Shown: piece after piece, positions 34,415 through 45,110 of the stretch
How the letters are laid out: each line of letters starts with the position of its first letter
Numbering within the stretch: the first letter of the stretch is position 1
Source of the DNA: Lithobates sylvaticus
Lineage: Eukaryota > Chordata > Amphibia > Anura > Ranidae
Length of the DNA: 64,000 bases
Assembly (NCBI GenBank): GCA_028564925.1
Contig: CM053028.1
Location: 439,720,022-439,784,021, forward strand
Direction: 5' to 3'
Notes under the pieces: generated by a model
The model's database searches: none
The model's input: only the letters and a program-made list of their open reading frames with translations
What the model was told of the DNA's origin: nothing
Translations under genes and position numbers: made by a program

Positions 34415-35733
34415 AGCAGTGGAGAGGGGGGATGACGCTGACTGGAGCGGACGTGCGTTGAGCAATGCTCTCTCCCTCCCCAATCACCCAGCTGTAGACA
34501 CTGACAAGCTAACGAGAATGAACATGGGAAACGGGCGTTCCTAACGAGTACCTGACAGACACAACCTGGTCGCACAGCCGGAGAGCCGTAGCAGCAATGT
34601 TTGCACTCATCCTGTGCATATCGGCTCGAGATTACTAGCCGACTCTCCAGCAAACCCCGCTATCAAAACCAAAAATATCGGAGACAACTCTGCCTTACTC
34701 GTCATATATAGCCTAAACGGCAAGGCTGATCCAGCCGGGACCCTCGGGGAGGAAAGCCAGCATAGAGGACGCCTACCTGCCAGAAGATCCTACACCCAGG
34801 GACAAAGCCGACGAACAGAGGAGTGAAGGACATACCTCACCAGGGCTGAAGGACTTTGCTCCATCGCTCCATCGTCCCACCGTCTCACGGAATAAACCGA
34901 AGAGGATCTGAGTGGCGAGGCATCAGAGTAGTGACTCATACGGAGAGGCTCGGGCATTCCCGGCGGTAGCCGAAACCTCAAAGGAGACGCGCACTTTTTG
35001 AAAGACAAGCAGGAGACACTACAGGCGCAACTGCGCGGTGATAACCCAGGTAGATACGATCCAGTCTTAAGTATATACAAGGGAGGTAAGATCCTTTCTT
35101 TTTATACAACGTATAACTGGCATTGTTATAGATACTCCAGGAGGTTATCTACACAAACACCGGCCTGAGATAAGGGTTATAATACCCCAATAGACTGTAT
35201 ACTAAAAGCTATATATGGTATAGGACTGTCTGCTGGAAATACCTGGAAGGCCCTAATCCTGGGAAAGACCAAGATATAAAAGCTGAAAATCCCAAAATAA
35301 TAGTAAACGGATTTTTCTCTGCTTTTTTTTTTTTTTTTTTTTTTCCCTGGGTACATTTTTTTTGTGAATATTTCTATTGATCTCTGCACATTTTATCCTA
35401 TGTCTGTGTAAGAACACAATATTGCTTAGAACTTAAGTACACATTTCACTGAAGCTCCTCAAGAGGTCCTATATACTCCACATTAGATACATCCAGGAGA
35501 AGGACACATCCCGCTCTAGACCCTGGAGATCAAAACGCAATCTATGCAACTTATATAGCTGCATTAATCCGTAAAGTTCCCACAATATCGATTTGAAGGT
35601 ACTGTGATAAATATCTAATAGGGAGCTAGAGTGAAGAGTGAGGTAGAGAATCAGGAAGAAACCACACTGAACTGCGGGGAATTATACCCCGATTCTCAGA
35701 GACCCTAAAATTATTCTCTCCCTCTCCTGGGGA
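34415..35733 (+). promoter_or_regulatory. L1 5' UTR / internal promoter region
   Basis: 1.3 kb between the target duplication and ORF1. The first ~650 bp are GC-rich with several CpGs (GGAGCGGACGTGCGTTGAGC, CCGGCGGTAGCCGAAACC region), the rest AT-richer with a 26-T run at ~35328. Vertebrate L1s carry an internal pol II promoter here; no specific site was verified. Confidence 0.6.
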
Positions 35734-36819
35734 ATGCCCCCCAAAAGTACGCATGCACAAAAACTCAAAAGAGGGTCTACAGGAGGGTCGCAAAAAAACC
35801 CACCAGTGATACCGAAAACGAGTCCGAATCCCAAAACTGGCATAACTGGGTTTTTTAAAAATCCAAATCCACAAATATCACCTGAAAATTTTGAAACCTC
35901 AATAATAGACCATAGGACCCCCTCGGCAGACTCAGGGGTAGCAATTAATATCGCCATGGAGAATAGTGAACAACATACTACACCACACATGGAGGAAATC
36001 CAGGATAGACAAAGTTGGGATATACAATCCTACATAAAAGCAATACCCACAAGAGAGGATATGGACAGATATGTGCACAGATTAGAGACTTCCTATAAAA
36101 GTGAGATACAAACTATGAAAGCAGCAGTCATGGAGACACAAAAAAGGGTGGAAAACATAAATACGAAAATGGAAGACATGAACCAAAAAATATTTTGCCT
36201 AGAAGAAAGAAATCGGGAGACCGATAGATTCTTAGTTCAAATGTTTAATTCTAATGATGAAATGGAAAATAGAACTAGACGCAACAACATTAGAATTAGA
36301 GGACTTTCAGAATCAATAACACCAGATAAATTGAAAGACACACTACAAGCAGTATTCAATATAATCTTAAAGCAACCAAACACAACTGGTATTGAAATTG
36401 ACCGAGCACATAGAGCACAGGGCCCAAAAAACAAAGATCTAGCAAAACCCAGAGACGTAATCTCCAGAATACATTTTTTCCGGGTAAAGGAAGATATTAT
36501 GGCGGAGGCTAGGAAACAGAGGAACTTCGAATATGAGGGGGCCCCACTGATCTTTTTGCAGGACCTATCCAAACACACCTTGATCAAAAGGAAAGCCTTA
36601 AAACCACTATTGGATATATTAAAGGAAAAGAATATCCTGTATAAATGGGGCACCCCATTTCAAATAATAGTGCATCAAAACGGTCAGAAGAATATTTTTC
36701 GGGACTTAAAAGATCTTCCAGACTTTTTGAAAAATTTAGATCTACCCTGGATTGACTTACCGGCATGGCCGCAAACATATTCGGATATTTCGGAAGGACT
36801 GAACAGAAGAAGAAAATAG
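35734..36819 (+). CDS. L1 ORF1 protein (nucleic-acid chaperone)
   Basis: 361 residues, intact. L1 ORF1p forms trimers that coat the element's RNA in cytoplasmic particles and help target-primed reverse transcription. Residues 1-80 are basic and disordered (KKNPPVIPKTSPNPKTG). About 110-175 are heptad-like coiled coil (RLETSYKSEIQTMKAAVMET; ENINTKMEDMNQKIFCLEE). An RRM-like domain starts at RTRRNNIRIRGLSES (~179) and includes EIDRAHRAQGPKN. The C-terminal domain follows (ISRIHFFRVKEDIMAEARK to KNIFRDLKDLPDFLKNL, ~250-345). The start follows from the first Met of the frame. ORF2 lies 1.8 kb downstream on the same RNA. Confidence 0.9.
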   Translation: MPPKSTHAQKLKRGSTGGSQKNPPVIPKTSPNPKTGITGFFKNPNPQISPENFETSIIDHRTPSADSGVAINIAMENSEQHTTPHMEEIQDRQSWDIQSYIKAIPTREDMDRYVHRLETSYKSEIQTMKAAVMETQKRVENINTKMEDMNQKIFCLEERNRETDRFLVQMFNSNDEMENRTRRNNIRIRGLSESITPDKLKDTLQAVFNIILKQPNTTGIEIDRAHRAQGPKNKDLAKPRDVISRIHFFRVKEDIMAEARKQRNFEYEGAPLIFLQDLSKHTLIKRKALKPLLDILKEKNILYKWGTPFQIIVHQNGQKNIFRDLKDLPDFLKNLDLPWIDLPAWPQTYSDISEGLNRRRK

Positions 36820-37261
36820 ACAGAATACAAAGGGGGGAGGGGGAGGGGGGTCGGGGGGAGGATGGGGAAAGTTTAAGCAACTTTTGATTTTATATTTACT
36901 TTTCTTTTTTCTTTTTTGGGAGTGTATAATAATTGTTCACGGTTTAACACGGCACTTAAACACCAAGAAATCCCCCCCTTTTTTTTTTTTTTTTATTTTT
37001 TTTTTTTTTATTATTTATATTTTTCATTTTTTTTTCCCACGGCTTTGTACGCCATTAAAGCACTAGCATATCTCACTTTTTGGAAGGAATGGGAAAGAGA
37101 GGGGAGGAAATGGGGTTTCATTTATTTTTTTTTATTTTTTTTATTTTTTTTTATTTTCTTTTTTTTTGTTTTTTTTCTTTTTCTCTGAGTGTAACAATTT
37201 TTAAGGCTCACCGAGGAAAATCAATTTGGCACGAAACACTAGTACAATCATAAATTCTCAC

Positions 37262-37304
<43 letters not shown>

Positions 37305-38619
37305 CGAAGCACCATCGAATTCACTTTTTTTTTTTTTTTTTTTTTTTTCTTCTTTTTTGCTGTTTTGCGTTTCCTAAAATAAGGGTTAATGAATACAAAA
37401 TGTAAGATTGTAAGAACCAAATCAATAATGATATAGAAATGTATATGGATATATACCTAAGGAACATAAACCGGACGAATGTAGACACAATGCGTAGGGG
37501 ATACCCGGGAGAAGTTATAGAGCAGAATAGAAATAATAGGACTCACCCCAGTGTTGTCCCCTTCCCTGAAGGAGAGGAAAAACTCTTTTTTTTTTTAATA
37601 AAGATAGCACAAATATGCGAACATATAAATTTCTAAAAAATATTAATTTTTTTTTTTTTTTTTTTTTTTCCTTTTGCACTGCACAATATGGACAATAAAG
37701 TAGGCACTATTTATGTGAACACTCTTTTTTTTTTTTTTTTTTTTTTTTTTCTGTAATTTTTCTCACTATCCAATAAGGATAATAAAGATAGCACAAATAT
37801 GCGAATGTATAAATTTTCACTTTCTAAAAATTTTTTTTTTTTTTTTTTTCCCCCCCCCCCCCTCTTTTTGGGGGTACACGACACTTTTTTCACGGTCTAA
37901 TAGAGACAAGCAACACGGTTTTAATACACCCATGCCCTTTTTTTTTTTTTCTCTCCCTCTCTCTTCTGGGGAAAGGGGTCAAAGACTTGGGTAAGGATAA
38001 GACTCAAACCAACGGGGTAGATACGCTTATATAGATATGTAAGTATGTATAAATACACCAGATGGGGGGGAAAAAAAATGTCACGTCATAAAGATTTGTC
38101 TGACCCCTCTCCTCTATTAACTGCTCCTTTTTTTTTTTTTTTTTTAATATTTTTTATTTTTTTATTTTTTATTTTTTTTCTCTCCTCTCTCTCTCTCTCT
38201 CTTCTCCCTCCCCCTCCCCCTCCTGTTCCCCTTTTCCCTTCCCTTTTCTCCTTATCATGATCAAATAGGATACGGCTTTCTTTTCTCACTTCTTATTTCT
38301 TCTCCTCTCTTTCTCTTCTCGTTAATATAAAATATAAGAATATACAATTAATGAATTTGATTGGGGGGGGCTCCGATCCGCTCGGGGACGTGTTCATGTA
38401 CCCCAAATAGGGACCTTATTTACTAAGGGTTGACTTGATTAGTCGTAGATTTAGGACATAAACGTATGTAATGTGAATGGAATGAATGTAAAAGTTGATA
38501 AGTTGATTAAAAGTACACTATCTAGTTAGTACACATCCCCCCCCCTTTTTTTTTTTTCCTCCCCAATCACCCCTATCTCTCTCTCTCGCTTCTCCTTCCA
38601 CCCTGGTGAGATTTTCAAC
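36820..38619 (+). other. T-rich L1 inter-ORF spacer with G-rich block
   Basis: 1.8 kb without conserved coding frames. A G-quadruplex-capable run (36832-36867, several G4-G6 tracts) begins 12 nt after the ORF1 stop. The rest is dominated by T tracts, including ~40 T at 37265-37304, ~20 T near 37327, 37650, 37725 and 37831, and C/T mixtures at 38181-38235. Open frames here are homopolymer artefacts. Confidence 0.85.
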
Positions 38620-41600
38620 ATGATAAAAATATGTTCATATAATATCAGAGGATTAAACTCACCCTCTAAAAGACTTCAAGTTCTCCAGTCATGCCATAGA
38701 CAAAATATTGGCATCCTCATGCTCCAGGAGACACATTTCTGCTCAGACCAGATACCCACTATTCGTAATAGGCATTATCCAACTTGGTACCATGACACTT
38801 TCGCATACTCAAAATCTAGAGGGGTGGCTATCACAATACACAAATCCGTACCACATCAAATATTAGAAATCTATAGGAATAAGGACGGTAGAGGGCTCTT
38901 GCTGAAGGTTAATATTTTTGGCAAGAAATACACCCTTATTAACATATATTTGCCTAATTATGATCAAATTGAATTCGGGACGAAACTTCTAATAGATCTA
39001 ATGAGTAAAGCAGAAGGAATCACCGTAATTGGCGGAGATTTCAATTTTATCTTTGACCCCGAACTGGACACCTCAGCTCCCCCAAAAAAAGAAAAAAATA
39101 TGGCAAGAAAAAAATTTTCAGAAATGATGAATAAATATCATCTGGTAGATACATGGAGAATGGCCCACTCGCAAGATAGGGACTATACGTTCCTGTCAAA
39201 GGTCCATGGAACCTATCATCGATTAGACTACCTTTTGGTAAATCAACAAGGGCTGCCTGAAATCTCTTCCCCAGAAATCGGCAGCGCAATATGGTCAGAT
39301 CATGCACCTATCTACATTACCCTGACTATAGATAAAGGAAAAAGAACCAGGAATTCTTGGAGACTCAATGATAACTTGCTATTTGATGAAACTTGTCTAA
39401 CAGAGATCAGAGAAGCAATAACAAATTTTTTGGTAGACCATTTGGAAGACGATACCTCCCCACCCAACCAATGGGAAACACTAAAATGTATCATAAGAGG
39501 TCTATTTATCAAACATGGGTCTAGATTAAAAAAAATGAAAGATAATAAAATATCTCAGTTATCAAAAGAAATAGAAAGAATTAGTAAAGAACATAAGCAA
39601 AATTTGGGACAGGAGCTACTAAGAGAACTAACCACTAAAATAAACGAGCTGAAAATATTACTAGATGAAGAAACCCTATTAAGCCGAGATAAAATACGGT
39701 CTCTGAATTATGTCCAAGGGGATAAACCGGGGAAATTATTAGCGAGGAAGATACATCAACAAACGAGTTTAACCTCAATCGTAAAAATTAAAGATGAAAC
39801 AGGTAACTATGTTTATAAACCAAAAGACATCGTGGATACTTTCCGTAATTTTTACACTAAGTTATACAACATCCCCAATCCTTTGGCAGAAAGGAATCCG
39901 GAAACCTATCAACAGCAGGTGCAAGAATATATAAAAAACACTCCGATACAAACACTAACAATGTCTGAAAAAGAACAGCTCGAAGAGGAAATAACTGAAG
40001 ACGAAATCAAAAAGGTAGTGGACTCTCTAGTAATAGGAAAAAGTCCAGGCCCGGATGGCTTCACCCCAAGGTTTTACAAAATGTTTAGAGACCTATTAGT
40101 TCCGATCCTGAAGCGCTTATTTAACGAAGTAACGATTAGTCAACCCTTCGTCACACAAGGAATGCAGGCCTATATCTCTTTAATACCCAAACCCGAAAAA
40201 GATCTTACTAGTTGTAGCAGCTACCGACCCATCTCACTGACAAATATTGACCTCAGGATATATTCAAAAATCATAGCCAACAGACTAACCCCCATACTTC
40301 CAAGTTACATACACTTGGACCAAGCGGGCTTTGTAAAGGGGAGAGAAGCAAGAGATAATACTTCCAAAACAGTAACGCTCATTGACTATGCTCGGAGACA
40401 CACCATCCCATCCTGTCTACTGACGGTAGACGCCGAAAAGGCGTTTGACAGGGTGGGATGGTGTTTTCTCGAAGAGACACTAAAACAGTGGGGAATAGGA
40501 CCAAAGTTATTAGAAAAAATAATGGTAATATACCAAAAACCCATCGCTAGAATTAGGGCAGCAGGAGAGATCTCTGAGTCCATAACGATAACTAACGGAA
40601 CTAGGCAGGGTTGTCCTCTGTCTCCTCTACTATATGTTCTGGTTATGGAACACTTAGCAATAGCCATTCGGAACAATAAAGACATACAAGGGCTGAGGGT
40701 AGGGGAGACAGAGTACAAACTGTCTGTTTACGCAGACGATCTACTGGTATATATAACAAACCCGGTAATAACACTCCCCAACTTAATACAAGAATTTGAT
40801 AACTTTGCCAGAGTTAGTAATTTCAAGGTAAATTACAATAAATCCGAAATAATGGAGATTATACTTCCTGAAAACAAAATAGAAATAATTAGGGCTAATT
40901 TTCCCTTCAAATGGCAACCTGTAGCAGTAAAATACTTAGGAATTTATATCCCCAAAGATTTAGATAAATTATATGAACTTAATTACCTCCCAATTATAAA
41001 CAAAATAAGTAAGCTACTCCAACAATATGCAAAAGGGAATCACTCCTGGATAGGGAGGATAAATATTATAAAAATGGATATTTTACCTAAGATTTTATAT
41101 ATATTTCAGGCCATACCTCTCTTCCCTATAAAGAAAATGTTAAATCAGATACGCAAAGTTATAGGAAGCTTCATCTGGGCCGGCAAACCTGCTAGAATAA
41201 GCAGGTCAATACTGACCCGTTCTAAAGAGGAAGGAGGACTGGCACTCCCAGACATCTCGACATACTTAAAGGCGGCCCTGATAACTAGACTAATAGATTG
41301 GTTCCAAAATGAAGATTCTAAAGAGTGGGTCAGATTGGAAAAAGAGATCTCAACTATTAGCCTAAAGTCCCTGCCGTGGATCAGAAAAGAGAGACGTCCA
41401 CCAGACGGAGATATGCCGTATTTTGCAGGCCGGGTACTGAAAGTATGGGATGGACTAATAAGACTAGGCAAAGGAACAACATATATAGGGCCAATGACTC
41501 CCTTATTTGATAACCCGGAATTTCCATTAGCAATGAAAATAGGAACCTTCCTAAAATGGAAGAAAGAACAAGATACTAGAATAAGAGATATAATTGAGCA

Positions 41601-42426
41601 GGATAGGTTAATACGGTTTGAAGATATGGGTATAGAATATAAAAACAACTGGATTCAGTATTGGCAATTAAACAAATACATCTCCCAAATAGCAAAAAAG
41701 GATGCAATAAGTAGACCTTTATTGGCCCTTGAAGAAATATTAATAGAAGAACAGAAATCGACCCACAACCTGTCTACGGTATATAAATATTTAATGAAAA
41801 ACAACAGGATAAAAGAGATCATATATATAAAAAGGTGGGAGGAAGAATTAGAAATAGACATCCCTAAAGAGAAATGGAAAGAAGCCTTTAGAATTATTCA
41901 CAAATTATCCAAATCTAGCAGAGACCAAGAAAGAAACTATAAATTGTTGACAAGATGGTACCGATGTCCAACAGATATGAATAAAATTAATTCTGAGAAT
42001 AGCAAAATATGCTGGAGATGCCTCCAAGCCGTCGGAACCATGTCACATATATGGTTTGACTGTCCTGGAGTATACAACTTCTGGGAACAGATATACAAAA
42101 CATACGCATTGATGACAGGAATAGAACTCAAACCTGACATCCTGATGTCGGTAATATCCATGAATATGGGGTCGGTAAAAAGGGTGAGAAAGGGAACCCT
42201 GAAATTCTTTCTAACGGCAGCACGAACTATTATTGCCAGGAAATGGAAAAATAGTAGCGGTCCTAATATAGAAGAATGGGAAAAGGAGATGGACGAAATG
42301 TGTAAACTGGAGACAAGAATGGAAAAAGAAAATGCAAATAGAGAGGAAGCAAATAATGCCTGGCAGACCTGGATACGATTTAAAATATTATACCCAGGAT
42401 GGAAGGACTTAGTAAGAGAGGGATAG
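38620..42426 (+). CDS. L1 ORF2 protein: endonuclease-reverse transcriptase, intact
   Basis: 1268 residues, within the usual L1 ORF2p length. It nicks genomic DNA and copies the L1 RNA from the nick. The apurinic-type endonuclease has N8 (SYNIRGLN), E37 (QETHF), D140/N142 (GGDFNF) and D227-H228 (SDHAP). The reverse transcriptase shows SPGPDGFTPRFYK (~475), SYRPISLTNIDLR, DQAGFVKGREARDNT, motif A VDAEKAFDRVGW (D604), TRQGCPLSPLLY and the active site YADD at 704-707. A C-terminal zinc knuckle has C1131, C1134, H1143 and C1148. All expected catalytic residues are present and no stop interrupts the frame. The Met start sits directly at the endonuclease, as in other L1s. Confidence 0.95.
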   Translation: MIKICSYNIRGLNSPSKRLQVLQSCHRQNIGILMLQETHFCSDQIPTIRNRHYPTWYHDTFAYSKSRGVAITIHKSVPHQILEIYRNKDGRGLLLKVNIFGKKYTLINIYLPNYDQIEFGTKLLIDLMSKAEGITVIGGDFNFIFDPELDTSAPPKKEKNMARKKFSEMMNKYHLVDTWRMAHSQDRDYTFLSKVHGTYHRLDYLLVNQQGLPEISSPEIGSAIWSDHAPIYITLTIDKGKRTRNSWRLNDNLLFDETCLTEIREAITNFLVDHLEDDTSPPNQWETLKCIIRGLFIKHGSRLKKMKDNKISQLSKEIERISKEHKQNLGQELLRELTTKINELKILLDEETLLSRDKIRSLNYVQGDKPGKLLARKIHQQTSLTSIVKIKDETGNYVYKPKDIVDTFRNFYTKLYNIPNPLAERNPETYQQQVQEYIKNTPIQTLTMSEKEQLEEEITEDEIKKVVDSLVIGKSPGPDGFTPRFYKMFRDLLVPILKRLFNEVTISQPFVTQGMQAYISLIPKPEKDLTSCSSYRPISLTNIDLRIYSKIIANRLTPILPSYIHLDQAGFVKGREARDNTSKTVTLIDYARRHTIPSCLLTVDAEKAFDRVGWCFLEETLKQWGIGPKLLEKIMVIYQKPIARIRAAGEISESITITNGTRQGCPLSPLLYVLVMEHLAIAIRNNKDIQGLRVGETEYKLSVYADDLLVYITNPVITLPNLIQEFDNFARVSNFKVNYNKSEIMEIILPENKIEIIRANFPFKWQPVAVKYLGIYIPKDLDKLYELNYLPIINKISKLLQQYAKGNHSWIGRINIIKMDILPKILYIFQAIPLFPIKKMLNQIRKVIGSFIWAGKPARISRSILTRSKEEGGLALPDISTYLKAALITRLIDWFQNEDSKEWVRLEKEISTISLKSLPWIRKERRPPDGDMPYFAGRVLKVWDGLIRLGKGTTYIGPMTPLFDNPEFPLAMKIGTFLKWKKEQDTRIRDIIEQDRLIRFEDMGIEYKNNWIQYWQLNKYISQIAKKDAISRPLLALEEILIEEQKSTHNLSTVYKYLMKNNRIKEIIYIKRWEEELEIDIPKEKWKEAFRIIHKLSKSSRDQERNYKLLTRWYRCPTDMNKINSENSKICWRCLQAVGTMSHIWFDCPGVYNFWEQIYKTYALMTGIELKPDILMSVISMNMGSVKRVRKGTLKFFLTAARTIIARKWKNSSGPNIEEWEKEMDEMCKLETRMEKENANREEANNAWQTWIRFKILYPGWKDLVREG

Positions 42427-42459
42427 GGGATCTCTCTTTGTTTCCCCCCTTTCCCTTTC

Positions 42460-42496
<37 letters not shown>

Positions 42497-42723
42497 CTTG
42501 CACTTATTTTTTTATTTTAGAATGAATATGTTGGTAGTTGTGGAGGCGGATTAGGATGATGAAAGGTGTTAGCAAATTTATGAAGATATAAGGATGTAAA
42601 CGGTTATGCATATGAATGTACAAGGAATAGGCTGACACCTTTTGTATAAATGTTTTGTATGTTAAATTGTAATAATAGAAAATTTTTGATAAATAAAGAT
42701 ATATAAAAAAAAAAAAAAAAAAA
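42427..42723 (+). other. L1 3' UTR and poly-A tail
   Basis: Short UTR with a ~33-T tract at 42462-42494, then AATAAAGATATAT and an A-run from 42705. No G-rich block lies here, unlike the 3' UTR of LINE copy 2. Confidence 0.85.
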
Positions 42724-42782
42724 AAAAAAATTAAAGCAGCCAGGTGGAAATCTGTCGGCTGAGCAATGGCTGCAACCAATCG

Positions 42783-43139
42783 CATACCTCCCAACATTTT
42801 CAGATGGGAATGAGGGACACCTACTAGCAAAATGCATGTAGGCATAGGACACGCCCCCGCCACACCCCCTTAAAGGAGAATTAACCAAATGAAGGTTAAT
42901 TAAATCCACAAGGGCTTTTTTTTAACCACTACTATTCCTTTATATTGGCTTTTAAAATTTACAAATGCAGCAATTTAGAATTTGGATGAAAGGTTTAGCA
43001 CTGGGAAACACTTTTTGAAAGATAAAAAGTGCATTTTATATATAGATCAGACCAAAATGAGGGACAAATGAGGAGGAATGAGGAACATTGCTTCAAATTA
43101 GGCACAGTCCCTCGAAATCAGAGACAGTTGGGAGCTATG
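42783..43139. mobile_element. hAT MITE, 357 bp, CATACCTCCCAAC ends, 8-bp target duplication
   Basis: Ends CATACCTCCCAAC and GTTGGGAGCTATG are inverted copies. ACCAATCG is duplicated exactly at 42775-42782 and 43140-43147. It lies in the same host MITE as the L1, 44 bp beyond the L1 3' end. Confidence 0.92.
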
Positions 43140-43327
43140 ACCAATCGGATGCAGTCACTGTTTCAGTATTCTGACAGCCGCGGGTGTCGGCAGTCAAAAT
43201 ACATTAATCGGCAAGGGAGATTCCGTTGTCCACACTTTAGAGTGGATGGAGGAATATATTAGATTTCTGTCATTCAACCTGCGGGCTGAACAAGGGAATC
43301 TATACAGTATATGTATGGCTAGCCTAA

Positions 43328-44519
43328 GTAAAGATAGTTTTTTTTTAAGAAAGAAAACCTTGTGAATTAGCTGTTAGCAATAATATGTAGTGAAAATGGT
43401 ATTAGGTAATTACGCATTTTTAATGTGTCTTACAAATAAGAAATCACTCCAACATGATTCCTACAGCTGCAGAAGTGAGAGCAAAGAACTGAGATATAAA
43501 GCTTGAGTTCGGTGCACTTCAGCATATTTAAACAGATATGACCGCTATAATTAATCACATGCAGTCTGCCTTTAAATCCAGCTTCCTCTCTCTCCTTGTT
43601 TATTTTTCAGTATCCAATCCAACGCTGACATCACCCAGGCACGGCTGGGTGTTGGGGGAAAAAAAAAAAAAATCCTTTATACTCCAAGCTGAATACAAGT
43701 TCAGTACATACCATCTGAATGATGCAATGTGACCTGTTAATATAAGTGCACATAACTCGCTCTGCCATAGAGCAGCACAGACATGCAATATAGACAGTCT
43801 GCGACAGAGAGTACAATGATCAGATAAGTCCTTGTAGTGTTTGTAAAAATACTTTTGGAAATATTTGATCTTTAGAGAGGAAAATATGAAAACCGGTATG
43901 AATTTCTGCAGCTACATGATGTAGGTGGGCTAAGAAATCAGATAACATTCCGGGGGTCAGCAGAGCGGGGAAAAAACGTGTAAAGGGGCAGTAAACATAT
44001 CATGATTGAATATAATAGAAAAATTTGTGCAGATACTGTACATATGAAAGAAAAAAAAAAACTTAGTTTTAGCCAAGAAAAAAAAAAAAAAAACACTACC
44101 TCTACACTCATTTTATGTCATTCTCTTATTTACTTTTATTTTTATTTTTTTATGAAGTTTCTAGGACGCACATATACTTATCTTAATTTATGGTACAGTA
44201 ATCTTCTGCAGAATCTGTTCCAGTGAAGGTGACTGATCAGCTAGAGTCGCTCTATATGCAACCACCCCCTGACACTGATGTTATCATGCCTGCACTTTAT
44301 TCATTGCATGATCATCTGAAATAATTCTAGCCAAGCAAATGGGCGGCATCCACTAATCAGGATGGCACATGGGTGCTGCAAGAGGAACCCTGCTGAAGAC
44401 TGGGGGACTGGGACAGTGGGTCCTGGATTAAGGAGGGGCCCTTGACTTTGTTTCCTTTGTTATCTTTAATAAACATGCCTAGGCTCCTTACCACAGTCTT
44501 CTGACATGTATTCTGCTAC
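43328..44519. other. single-copy-looking sequence, no gene supported
   Basis: AT-rich. 44270-44510 has an mRNA-end-like AATAAACATG but no coding frame. Short A-runs at ~43660 and 44080. Confidence 0.4.
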
Positions 44520-44523
44520 CTAA

Positions 44524-45106
44524 AGTGGTGTTCAGCTGACATTTTTTTTAAAAGTCAGCAGCTACAAATACTGCAGCTGCTGACTTTTAAAATATGGACA
44601 CTTACCTGTCCAGGGCACCTGCGATGTCCTCACCCGAAGCCAATCTGTCCCCTGGCTCTCGGGTGGAGGCGCCGCCATCTTCGGTAAGGGAATCTGTGGA
44701 TTTTCCACAGAGCAGCCTGGTACCTCCTCTACTAGGGTCCCTAGCCAGCACCCCTGGCTCCTCCCTCCTTCCGGGTGCCCCCACAACAAGCGGCTTGCTA
44801 TGGGGGGATCTAAACTGGCGCACTTCCACCCATTCTGTCTCTTGATTGGCTCACTGGCTGTGATTGACAGCCAATGGTTCCCGCTGCTGCCAAAAGCAAA
44901 TCAGGAGTGCGAGTCCCCGGAAGCCAAGGCTCTCATGGACATCGCTGGATCGAGAGGGGGCTCAGATAAGTATTAGATTGGGCTGGGGGGGGGGGGGCTT
45001 CTGCACACAGAAGGTTTTTTACCTTCATGCATAGAATTCCCCCCTAGTTTTGGCCCTGGGGGTATCGAGTGATTTTCTATGGCCAGCCTAAGGGTGAAGA
45101 TCTGCT
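44524..45106. mobile_element. TTAA MITE related to the AGCGGAG family
   Basis: Contains AAGTCAGCAGCTACAAATAC, CTGCAGCTGCTGACTTTTAA and GGACACTTACCTGTCCAGGG, as at 17.1 and 47.2 kb. Right end GATCTGCT before TTAA (45107-45110); left flank CTAA. A 12-G run lies at ~44986. Confidence 0.75.
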
Positions 45107-45110
45107 TTAA

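Larger units (their letters stand above)
34415..42723 (+). mobile_element. full-length L1-type LINE, structurally intact
   Basis: 8.3 kb with 5' UTR, open ORF1 (361 aa), T-rich spacer, open ORF2 (1268 aa), 3' UTR with AATAAAGATATATAAA and a terminal A-run. AAAAAAATTAAAGCA is duplicated at 34400-34414 and 42724-42738, a 15-bp target duplication whose A-rich side fits priming by an L1 endonuclease. No frame break was seen in either ORF and the target duplication is perfect, so the insertion is recent and the copy may be competent. It belongs to the L1/Tx1 group by ORF2 content. Confidence 0.92.
34360..43324. mobile_element. small TAA-flanked MITE split by L1 and hAT insertions
   Basis: Three pieces (34360-34414, 42739-42782, 43148-43324) rejoin to ~275 bp. 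Ends GGCTGCCATAGACAG and CTGTATATGGCTAGCC-type (reverse-complement similar), with TAA on each side. GCAATGGCTGCAACCAATCG joins directly to GATGCAGTCACTG after removing the hAT element. Confidence 0.6.

Noticed and set aside
36884-37188. Phe-rich frames between L1 ORF1 and ORF2
   Set aside because: Translations of poly-T tracts.
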